Assembly: GCA_964630765.1 (NCBI GenBank)
Contig: CAZVXE010000070.1
Coordinates: 1 to 5,769 of the forward strand
DNA length: 5,769 nt
From: Methanofastidiosum sp964630765
GTDB taxonomy: Archaea > Methanobacteriota_B > Thermococci > Methanofastidiosales > Methanofastidiosaceae
Direction of reading: 5' to 3'
In this document: in pieces, positions 1-5,046 of the stretch
Position numbering within the stretch: position 1 is the stretch's first letter
How the letters are laid out: the number at the start of each line of letters is the position of its first letter
Translations under genes and position numbers: made by a program
Notes under the pieces: model-generated
The model's database searches: none
What the model saw: the letters and a program-made list of their open reading frames with translations, nothing else
What the model was told of the DNA's origin: nothing

Positions 1-425
1 CTTAAAGTGAGATTTGTAGGAACTGGAATTAACTCTTTAAATTCCTTGAAAAGGTCTAATACTTTTTCAGCTGCTTCAAACTCAATTCCTAGTCCTTTAG
101 ATATTGCCTCAACAAAATCGTCACCCTCTATTGTTCCCCGCTTATAATCTTGCAGAGTTCTTTCAAGGTTCCTACTCCTTCTTTCATCGAGTTCTACAAA
201 CTGAGATATCTTGTCCTTGACTTCTTTTGAAAGACCTACATTTGGTCTTGGAAGCCCTGCAAGATAGTATACTCGGTCCAAGATAGCAGGGGTCTCTGAA
301 CCCCACTGCTTATACATATCATCATCAGTTATGAAAAGAGGATTGAACACCTCATCGAAATCAAGATCAAGGTAAATATTCCTGAGAATAGATATTGTAT
401 CTTCTAAAACATGCGGCTTACCCAT
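1..425 (-). CDS. sepS: O-phosphoseryl-tRNA(Cys) synthetase (SepRS), N-terminal part, cut by window edge
   Basis: SepRS charges tRNA(Cys) with O-phosphoserine, which SepCysS then converts to Cys-tRNA(Cys). It is the indirect cysteine route of methanogens and relatives. The 141 visible residues match the start of the class II catalytic domain as I recall it from Methanococcus and Archaeoglobus enzymes: GKPH at 2-5, FDEVFNPLF at about 24-32, YKQWG then ILDRVYYLAGLPRPNVGLS at about 40-68, YKRGTIEGDD at about 95-104, and a final TNLTL just before the expected RSHMT motif. The start is ATG at 425, preceded by a strong Shine-Dalgarno (GGAGAGGGG at 433-441) with a 7-base spacer. An in-frame TAG lies two codons upstream, so the frame cannot extend. 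Known SepRS proteins carry roughly 40 further residues before GKPH; these are absent here. The gene overlaps the end of the SecB-like gene by 8 bases, suggesting translational coupling. Family assignment is firm; the short N-terminus is the odd point. Confidence 0.93.
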   Translation of the reverse strand, partial: MGKPHVLEDTISILRNIYLDLDFDEVFNPLFITDDDMYKQWGSETPAILDRVYYLAGLPRPNVGLSKEVKDKISQFVELDERRSRNLERTLQDYKRGTIEGDDFVEAISKGLGIEFEAAEKVLDLFKEFKELIPVPTNLTL

Positions 426-837
426 AAACTATCCCCTCTCCAGGATCAACTTCTCTCTTTGGCGAAACAGAAGGCATTGAAACAGGAGATGGAACATTTA
501 TATCACTAGAAACGCCTACTGACTCAACAAAACATCTGTAGAGTATTGCATTGTGGATAAAAAGAAATTTACCAGTGTCTAGTCTCTTCTTTTCTTTCCA
601 CTCAATGAGTATTTCTTCTTTTTCAGGTCCATCGTAAATAAAAACGCCCTCAATTTTAATGGAACATACATTAGGGGAGTAATTACAACAGAAAACAAAT
701 TCTATAAAAATATTGTTATTGTTACTACTATATGCATCAGTTAAGGTCAAGTTACTTGAAATACTAACAGATGGCGACCCTTCGTCGACTCTGATAAATC
801 TTTTGGCTTCAATGCCAGTTAAAATTACGCCCCCCAT
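418..837 (-). CDS. Small SecB-like protein of archaea (MJ0357-like), tentative
   Basis: This 139-residue protein has no catalytic motif, signal peptide or membrane segment. Its pattern resembles the small archaeal proteins related to the export chaperone SecB, such as MJ0357 of Methanocaldococcus, as I recall them. It has an N-terminal half of beta strands (FIEFVFCCNYSP at about 45-56, then KIEGVFIYDG at about 61-70), a charged helix (EEILIEWKEKKRL at about 74-86), a helix with NAILYRCFVES at about 96-106, and a Pro-rich end PSPVSMPSV at about 116-124. By analogy it may hold unfolded proteins or be a relic of that fold; this is inference. A short Asn run (about 39-42) sits in a predicted loop. 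The start at 837 has GGTG three bases upstream and a TATA-like box about 25 bases further up. The last 8 bases overlap sepS. An unrelated archaeal conserved protein is the alternative. Confidence 0.6.
   Translation of the reverse strand: MGGVILTGIEAKRFIRVDEGSPSVSISSNLTLTDAYSSNNNNIFIEFVFCCNYSPNVCSIKIEGVFIYDGPEKEEILIEWKEKKRLDTGKFLFIHNAILYRCFVESVGVSSDINVPSPVSMPSVSPKREVDPGEGIVYG
433..441 (-). promoter_or_regulatory. Shine-Dalgarno site of sepS
   Basis: GGAGAGGGG on the minus strand ends 7 bases before the ATG at 425. It lies inside the last codons of the SecB-like gene. It supports 425 as the true start of SepRS, even though that start yields a protein shorter at the N-terminus than known family members. 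Confidence 0.7.
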
Positions 838-861
838 AACACCAGCCCAATGTATGAAATA

Positions 862-873
862 TTATATATAAGA
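862..873 (-). promoter_or_regulatory. Putative archaeal TATA box upstream of SecB-like gene and sepS
   Basis: CTTATATATAAT on the minus strand lies in the 49-base gap between the Taw1 stop and the SecB-like start. Its centre is about 30 bases before the ATG, so transcription would begin only a few bases upstream of the gene. This would let the SecB-like gene and sepS be transcribed apart from the upstream prefoldin/DHH/Taw1 genes. The call rests on base composition and position only, and AT-rich DNA gives such matches by chance. Confidence 0.45.
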
Positions 874-886
874 TTAACTTATACAC

Positions 887-1795
887 TCAATCCTTGGATA
901 ATAAGACAACTCTTGATTCCGGCGCAGAATCAACTGCTCTGTAGCCTGATTTTTCTTCCAGTTCTTTAGAGAATTCTAATATATCATCAAACATTGGCAT
1001 GTTTTCTACTTCAAGCCTCTTCCTTGAATAGCCAACAAACATGTAAGCTTTAGCTTCGATGAAATCAGGATTTGCCTTTTCTATGAGTTTTGAATATTCA
1101 TCAATATCTGCCATGTTAAAATCCTTAACAAGAGTGAGCCTTAGAATCCTTCTTTTTGTTTTAATCTTTGGCAGAAGCTCTAAAGACTCGTTTAGTTTTC
1201 CCCACCCATTCTTAATCTGTGGGTTACAAACCCTTTCATAAGTTTCTTTTGTGGGTGCTGGCAATGTGATGTAAAGATTATCAGGATAAGTATCCATTGA
1301 AGCAAGTACTTCGGGAGTTGTCCCGTTTGTCACTAGAAATGTTGAGAAATTTCTTTTTTTAAAACCGTCAATTAATCCCGATATATCAGGGTAGAGGGTA
1401 GGCTCACCGGCAAGAGAAATTGCAACGTTTGTTGGATCTTCTGCTTCTTTCAGTTTATTTATATCGACAGTTTCAAGAAATCCGTGGTAACCTGAGAGGA
1501 GCTCTCTTTGTGCCTCTATGCATCCTTCGATTATAGTCTCAGGGTCGTCATATTTAGAAGGGTTATCTTCGTTATATTCAACTGGGCGCCAACAGAACAA
1601 GCACTTGTGTGTGCACCATGCAACAGAAGGAGTCATCTGTAGACACCTATGGCTTTCAATTCCGTAGAATCTTTGTTTATAACAAACTCTGCCTTCAGTC
1701 AAACTTTTTTTTGTCCAGTGACAGATTTTTACTGCGCTATGTTCCCCAACAATCCTGTATTTCTGTCTCTTCAGTATACTCCAAACTTTCTCCAT
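887..1795 (-). CDS. taw1: tRNA 4-demethylwyosine synthase (Taw1/TYW1), radical SAM enzyme
   Basis: Taw1 builds the tricyclic imidazopurine of wybutosine from N1-methylguanosine at position 37 of tRNA(Phe), using pyruvate, S-adenosylmethionine and iron-sulfur clusters in the cytoplasm. The 302-residue product is the usual archaeal length. The radical SAM triad is CTHKCLFC (Cys61, Cys65, Cys68), followed by WR. The second cluster has Cys25, Cys38 and Cys51, spaced as in the Methanocaldococcus enzyme. Further family motifs are FYGIESHRC (43-51), AISLAGEPTLYP (about 124-135), FLVTNGT, and AKAYMFVGYSRKRL near residue 250. The start was set at ATG 1795, not the longer frame from 1822, because it aligns with the family N-terminus and has GGGGG at 1804-1808 with an 8-base spacer. 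This start lies 59 bases inside the DHH gene, so the two are probably translationally coupled. ATG 1801 is a possible alternative start. Confidence 0.95.
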   Translation of the reverse strand: MEKVWSILKRQKYRIVGEHSAVKICHWTKKSLTEGRVCYKQRFYGIESHRCLQMTPSVAWCTHKCLFCWRPVEYNEDNPSKYDDPETIIEGCIEAQRELLSGYHGFLETVDINKLKEAEDPTNVAISLAGEPTLYPDISGLIDGFKKRNFSTFLVTNGTTPEVLASMDTYPDNLYITLPAPTKETYERVCNPQIKNGWGKLNESLELLPKIKTKRRILRLTLVKDFNMADIDEYSKLIEKANPDFIEAKAYMFVGYSRKRLEVENMPMFDDILEFSKELEEKSGYRAVDSAPESRVVLLSKD

Positions 1796-2801
1796 CACCA
1801 TGACCCCCAAGGTCTTGAACAAAAAGCTCTACACATTTCTTTAATCCTTCTTCCATGTTAGATTTACCGTTGGCACCGGCAGCGCCTTTGTGGCCACCAC
1901 CTTCGCCACCAATTACTGGAGCTACTTTAGACATTATCTTCGCAAGATTAATTCCTTTATCAATGACTGATTTTTTAGCCCGGCCACTTATCCTGACCTC
2001 ACTTCCATTATCCGCACCGACAAATGCAACATCTGCCCCAGTTGAGAGGATAGATTTTGCCGCAAGAGCTTCACAGCTTGAAACATTAGAAGTTGCAACG
2101 ATGAAATCAGAAACACTATAAAGTTTCATTCTTTGATGTGCCTTTAGGATAGCTATCTTCTTTGATATATCATCTTCAACTCTTAATAGTTCATCGACAT
2201 CGGATATGTGATACCCCCTTTTGAATATATGAATCAAAGTTTTCAAAGTGTTTACATCAGAAAATCTCATGTGCCCTGTATCTGTGACTATGCCAGTAAG
2301 TATGGCACGAATAATCTTATCGCAGTTTGTATTTTCTTTATTTAGTAATCCTTCGTCTTTCATTTTGAGCATAATATCAAATATGATTTCAGCTGTCGAA
2401 GTCCTTTCCTTGTTAATAAAATATGTGTACTTTGTTCCCCTAAATTTGTTTGTTTCAAATGTTTCGTGGTGGTCAATTGATATTACTACTTCGGCTTTCT
2501 CAATCATGCTCTCAAAAATTCCAAGCTGTACAGGAGTAGACGTGTCAAGGATTATTAAGTTTTTATGGTCAGTCGGAGCAGTTACAATAAAATCTCCAAG
2601 ACTAGAAATTAAGTTCTTTGACAAATTATTTAATGTTTCAGTTCCAATCATTACATTTTTGCCCTGGGATTTTAGCAATTCCTTTAAAGCAATTGCACTG
2701 CCTATGGCATCAGGGTCTGCGTTTTGATGAAGAAGTATTATATATTGATCTTGTCGCAATAAAATTTCCATTAATCTAGTATACTCTACATTACTTAACA
2801 T
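1737..2801 (-). CDS. DHH/DHHA1-family phosphoesterase (NrnA/RecJ-like)
   Basis: This 354-residue protein belongs to the DHH superfamily of manganese-dependent phosphodiesterases, which includes NrnA (short oligonucleotides, pAp), c-di-AMP hydrolases and RecJ. The DHH domain shows motif I HQNADPDAIGSA (25-36; His25, Asp29, Asp31), motif II LIILDTS (Asp86), motif III DHH at 110-112, and motif IV TGIVTDTGHMRF (169-180; Asp174). The DHHA1 domain ends in GGEGGGHKGAAGA (298-310), the substrate-binding glycine motif. All metal ligands appear intact. There are no membrane, CBS or OB domains, so a soluble NrnA-like enzyme acting on short RNA or pAp is more likely than RecJ; the exact substrate cannot be read from sequence. 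It follows the prefoldin gene by 31 bases; I recall a DHH gene near the prefoldin beta gene in other archaea. The start at 2801 has no clear Shine-Dalgarno, and ATG at codon 11 is possible. The last 20 or so residues form an acidic tail overprinted on the Taw1 start. Confidence 0.9.
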   Translation of the reverse strand: MLSNVEYTRLMEILLRQDQYIILLHQNADPDAIGSAIALKELLKSQGKNVMIGTETLNNLSKNLISSLGDFIVTAPTDHKNLIILDTSTPVQLGIFESMIEKAEVVISIDHHETFETNKFRGTKYTYFINKERTSTAEIIFDIMLKMKDEGLLNKENTNCDKIIRAILTGIVTDTGHMRFSDVNTLKTLIHIFKRGYHISDVDELLRVEDDISKKIAILKAHQRMKLYSVSDFIVATSNVSSCEALAAKSILSTGADVAFVGADNGSEVRISGRAKKSVIDKGINLAKIMSKVAPVIGGEGGGHKGAAGANGKSNMEEGLKKCVELFVQDLGGHGDGESLEYTEETEIQDCWGT

Positions 2802-2832
2802 TTATTCATTCTCAACAAAATTTATCAAAGCT

Positions 2833-3186
2833 TTAGCCTGATGTAGGTTGTCCACCTAAAGCCTTCTGAAGATTTTTCTGCATCTCTTCAAGCTTCTTTT
2901 TCACTCTATCTTCTTGTTTCTCGATAGTAGTAATCCGGATACCGATGGACTCCTTTTTTTTGTTAAGATCATCCAACATATCTGCTTTTTCAGATTTAAC
3001 TAGAATGCTACCAATGCTCTTGTAAACAACTGGATTTTCAGTTTTTGATAGTTCAGCCAATGCTGCCTCTGTCTCGTTAATTTCCAATTTCAAGGATTGT
3101 AATTGGTTTACTATTATCTGATACTGACTCTGCAACTGTTGAAATTGCATTAGTTCCTGTTGTATATTTTCCGGAATATTCTGCAA
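2833..3186 (-). CDS. pfdB: Prefoldin beta subunit, probable TTG start
   Basis: Prefoldin is the hexameric (alpha2-beta4) jellyfish-shaped chaperone that passes unfolded proteins to the archaeal thermosome. The 117-residue product has the beta-subunit layout: an N-terminal coiled-coil helix rich in Gln and Leu (about 8-48), a central beta hairpin with NPVVYKSIGSILVK (about 51-64), and a C-terminal helix with EKQEDRVKKKLEEMQKNL (about 88-105). A longer frame opens with GTG at 3195. I prefer TTG at 3186 because GAGGTGG (3192-3198) is then a strong ribosome binding site with a 5-base spacer, and the protein begins MQNIPENIQ, which lines up with family starts such as MELPQNVQ. With the GTG start the codon itself would sit inside the Shine-Dalgarno. 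It is the first gene of the minus-strand run, 31 bases upstream of the DHH gene. Confidence 0.93.
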   Translation of the reverse strand: MQNIPENIQQELMQFQQLQSQYQIIVNQLQSLKLEINETEAALAELSKTENPVVYKSIGSILVKSEKADMLDDLNKKKESIGIRITTIEKQEDRVKKKLEEMQKNLQKALGGQPTSG

Positions 3187-3191
3187 AAATA

Positions 3192-3198
3192 CCACCTC
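3192..3198 (-). promoter_or_regulatory. Shine-Dalgarno site deciding the pfdB start
   Basis: GAGGTGG on the minus strand, followed by a 5-base spacer, points to the TTG at 3186. It overlaps the GTG at 3193-3195, which an automatic caller would choose and which would add three residues to the protein. Confidence 0.75.
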
Positions 3199-3229
3199 AA
3201 TATTATCTATACTTGAATCTAAAAAACAA

Positions 3230-3240
3230 CAATTATAAAC
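3230..3240 (-). promoter_or_regulatory. Putative TATA box for pfdB
   Basis: GTTTATAATTG on the minus strand lies about 50 bases before the TTG start. A transcript starting about 25 bases downstream (near 3210) would have a leader of roughly 24 bases, enough to hold the GAGGTGG ribosome binding site. Position and sequence fit, but there is no independent support. Confidence 0.45.
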
Positions 3241-3256
3241 CTTTGGGTAGCATAAG

Positions 3257-3264
3257 TTTAAATA
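3257..3264 (+). promoter_or_regulatory. Putative TATA box for nadM
   Basis: TTTAAATA, preceded by AAG, faces nadM. Its centre is about 26 bases before the ATG at 3287, which would give a nearly leaderless transcript. Yet GAGG sits at 3279-3282, four bases before the ATG, and would be lost from such a short leader. Either transcription starts slightly further upstream, possibly from the AATTATAAAC region near 3231-3240, or the start is leaderless. Confidence 0.4.
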
Positions 3265-3286
3265 ATCTCAAGAGAAGTGAGGATTT

Positions 3287-3838
3287 ATGAGGGCACTATA
3301 CATAGGTAGATTCCAGCCGTTTCATCTTGGGCACCTTCATGTTGTGGAGTACATACTAGAGTCATCCAAAGAAGTAATCATAGCTATAGGAAGTTCACAA
3401 GTTTCACACACAATACAAAATCCTTTTACTGCAGGTGAAAGATTTCTAATGATTAAAAAAACATTGGAAACTGAAGGTGTTGACCTTAGACGCGTTCATA
3501 TTCTACCTGTACCCGACATATACAGAAATGCATTGTGGGTGAAGCATGTCGAAACAATCACACCCCCTTTTGATGTAGTCTATGCTAACGAACCTGTAAC
3601 AGTCAGACTATTCAAAGAATCGTCCTATGATGTGAGGGGGCCTGAATTCTATAAAAGGACTGTATACTCTGGGGAAGAGATAAGAAACAGGATCCTAAAT
3701 AAAGGAGACTGGGAGAGTCTAGTGCCTAAGGCCACCGCCGAAGTGATAAAGGATATTGATGGTGTGGCAAGACTTTTTGAAATAATAAAGTCCGACAAAA
3801 AGGAAACTTCATATCAAGAGATGTCAAATTCAGTCTAA
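3287..3838 (+). CDS. nadM: Nicotinamide-nucleotide (NMN) adenylyltransferase, archaeal NadM type
   Basis: The enzyme joins NMN and ATP to make NAD+ and pyrophosphate, the last step shared by NAD synthesis and salvage, in the cytoplasm. The 183 residues form a nucleotidyltransferase fold. The ATP-binding GRFQPFHLGH is at 7-16 (the GxFxPxHxGH signature, His13 and His16). SSQVSHTIQNPFTAGER is at 36-52, the hallmark of the archaeal family. YSGEEIRNRI at 127-136 corresponds to the second nucleotide motif, SxTxxR-like. Length is typical, with a slightly extended polar C-terminal tail after about residue 168. ATG at 3287 is the first residue of the first beta strand, so the start is secure; GAGG lies four bases upstream. 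The gene is divergent from pfdB and lies 47 bases before thiT, in a group of cofactor genes. Confidence 0.95.
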   Translation: MRALYIGRFQPFHLGHLHVVEYILESSKEVIIAIGSSQVSHTIQNPFTAGERFLMIKKTLETEGVDLRRVHILPVPDIYRNALWVKHVETITPPFDVVYANEPVTVRLFKESSYDVRGPEFYKRTVYSGEEIRNRILNKGDWESLVPKATAEVIKDIDGVARLFEIIKSDKKETSYQEMSNSV

Positions 3839-3847
3839 TCGATAAAG

Positions 3848-3855
3848 TTAAATAC
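3848..3855 (+). promoter_or_regulatory. Putative TATA box for thiT
   Basis: TTAAATAC with AAAG in front lies in the 47-base gap between nadM and thiT and resembles the element before nadM (AAG then TTTAAATA). Transcription would begin near 3877, about 10 bases before the ATG. The gap is too short for a TPP riboswitch (THI element) and I see no such structure, so any thiamine control would need a protein regulator acting here. Chance match in AT-rich DNA is possible. Confidence 0.35.
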
Positions 3856-3885
3856 TGTTTTCTAATAAATCAAAAGGTTTAGATT

Positions 3886-4407
3886 ATGGAACATAAAAAT
3901 ATATTTACAGCTAGAGAGATATCTGAAATGGCTATTGCCATAGCACTCTCCACAGTTCTCAGTTTCATCAAAGTTTTTCAATTACCTCAAGGTGGATCAA
4001 TTACAGCAGGTAGCATGATTCCAATAATATTTTTAGCACTCAGAAACAGACCAAAAGTTGCACTTACTGGGGCTATTCTTTATGGTGTTGTTCAATTTAT
4101 GATTGAGCCTTTCTTTGTTCATCCGGCACAATTCCTTTTGGATTATCCTTTTGCATTTGGAGTTCTTGGTATTGCCACATTCATAAAGAGATACCCATTC
4201 GTTGGGGCAAGCATTGGAGTTGCTTTGAGATTTGTTTGCCACTTCCTTTCAGGATTCATATTCTTTGGTATGTATGCGCCTGAAGGTATCAATCCAGTTT
4301 ACTACTCGGCAATCTATAACGGTTCTTATTTATTACCTGAACTTGTCGTAACAGCGATATTTATTTATATAATGTCTAAAAAGAAGTTAATAGATGCCTT
4401 CAAATAA
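3886..4407 (+). CDS. thiT: Thiamine transporter S component, ThiT (ECF type)
   Basis: ThiT is the membrane substrate-binding subunit of an energy-coupling-factor transporter for thiamine. The 173 residues are very hydrophobic, consistent with the six-helix S-component fold. Family signatures are clear: LPQGGSITAGSMIPI (33-47), HPAQFLLDYPFAFG (79-92), RFVCHFLSGFIFFGMYAPEG (115-134) and YNGSYLLPE (144-152). Asp86/Tyr87, His119, Tyr140 and Asn145 appear to correspond to the thiamine-contacting residues I recall for Lactococcus ThiT (Glu84, Tyr85, His125, Tyr146, Asn151). The AxxxA helix face that docks on EcfT is suggested by AIAIALS near 16-22. The ATPase and EcfT subunits are not in this window, as usual for S components sharing a common energising module. 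A weak AGGT lies seven bases before the ATG. The end overlaps thiN by 14 bases. Confidence 0.93.
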   Translation: MEHKNIFTAREISEMAIAIALSTVLSFIKVFQLPQGGSITAGSMIPIIFLALRNRPKVALTGAILYGVVQFMIEPFFVHPAQFLLDYPFAFGVLGIATFIKRYPFVGASIGVALRFVCHFLSGFIFFGMYAPEGINPVYYSAIYNGSYLLPELVVTAIFIYIMSKKKLIDAFK

Positions 4408-5023
4408 GAAAACACTAATAATACTAAATGAGTCTGAGCCCTGTCTTCTAGATGATAATTTTGATCTTGTATTAGCCGCAGATGGAGGGTATAGGACTGC
4501 TAAGAAAATGAACCTAAATATCGATGTTCTTCTTGGAGATTTTGATTCGATAACATCCGAAGAAATTAAAGAAGCAGAATCAAATGGGATTAAGACTATA
4601 TCATTTCCAACTGACAAAGACAAGACCGATGGAGAGTTAGCAGTTGACTATGCTATTTCTGAAAGGTCAAAAGAGCTTGTAATCCTTGGTAGCTTCAAGG
4701 AAGAGCTTGACCATGCATTAGGCAATCTATTTTTACTATTCAAGATAGATAAAGTCGGGATTAAGTCAAAGCTCCTTACCCAAAAATATGAGATTGAAAT
4801 AATAACTAATGAGAAGGAATACCCTTTTGGGATAGGTCATGAAGTATCTCTTATACCAGTTTCTGAAATAGTTCAAGATCTTAATATAGAAGGCTTCAAA
4901 TATAATCTCAAAAATATAAACGTTGGAATGGGCCAAACTCTAACATTAAGGAATGTAATAATTGACAATAAGGCAAAAGTATATTTTAAGAAAGGTAAAG
5001 TTTTATCTATCCTAAAAAGATAA
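4394..5023 (+). CDS. thiN: Thiamine pyrophosphokinase
   Basis: The enzyme transfers pyrophosphate from ATP to thiamine, giving thiamine pyrophosphate and AMP, in the cytoplasm. The 209 residues show the catalytic-domain motifs in order: ADGG (29-32), LLGDFDS (46-52), PTDKDKTDGELA (72-83, the acidic metal-binding loop) and LDHALGN (105-111). The C-terminal half (about 125-209) is the beta-rich thiamine-binding domain, with GHEVSLIPVSE and GFKYNL. The usual GGRxDHxLxN motif reads GSFKEELDHALGN, so the conserved Arg appears to be replaced by an acidic residue. The gene starts 14 bases inside thiT with no strong Shine-Dalgarno, which suggests translational coupling. Together the two import thiamine and turn it into the cofactor. 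This is a different protein from the archaeal ThiN thiamine-phosphate synthase domain fused to ThiD. Function is well supported. Confidence 0.92.
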   Translation: MPSNKKTLIILNESEPCLLDDNFDLVLAADGGYRTAKKMNLNIDVLLGDFDSITSEEIKEAESNGIKTISFPTDKDKTDGELAVDYAISERSKELVILGSFKEELDHALGNLFLLFKIDKVGIKSKLLTQKYEIEIITNEKEYPFGIGHEVSLIPVSEIVQDLNIEGFKYNLKNINVGMGQTLTLRNVIIDNKAKVYFKKGKVLSILKR

Positions 5024-5037
5024 TATAATAACAATGT

Positions 5038-5043
5038 GGTGAT
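5038..5043 (+). promoter_or_regulatory. Shine-Dalgarno site before the E1-like gene
   Basis: GGTGAT (extending to GGTGATC at 5044) is close to a perfect match to the archaeal anti-Shine-Dalgarno at the 3' end of 16S rRNA. It is followed by CC and then ATA at 5047, exactly where the first residue of the E1-like protein is expected. An ATG at 5034-5036 is out of frame and meets TGA after two codons. Confidence 0.65.
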
Positions 5044-5046
5044 CCC

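Noticed and set aside
1059..1241. Open frame on the plus strand inside Taw1
   Set aside because: It is antisense to a well-supported conserved gene and its translation resembles no protein family; a shadow frame.
1795..1822. Longer Taw1 start at 1822
   Set aside because: The added residues are not in the family pattern, lie in DHH coding sequence, and would place the GGGGG ribosome binding site inside the gene.
1609..2121. Plus-strand open frames antisense to the Taw1 start and DHH C-terminus
   Set aside because: The complementary strand encodes conserved motifs; the plus-strand products are low-complexity and lack ribosome binding sites.
2248..2727. 159-codon plus-strand frame opposite the DHH domain
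   Set aside because: Its hydrophobic look arises from reading the complement of DHH codons. The minus strand carries the DHH motifs over the same bases.
3839..3885. TPP riboswitch upstream of thiT
   Set aside because: The gap is only 47 bases and shows neither the conserved THI-box CTGAGA core nor room for its helices.
4033..4242. Minus-strand frame inside thiT
   Set aside because: ThiT signatures cover this stretch on the plus strand; no independent support.
4387..4623. Minus-strand frame inside thiN
   Set aside because: Antisense to the catalytic motifs of thiamine pyrophosphokinase.
5034..5042. ATG at 5034 as start of the E1-like gene
   Set aside because: It is out of frame and reaches TGA after two codons; no plausible frameshift signal is present.
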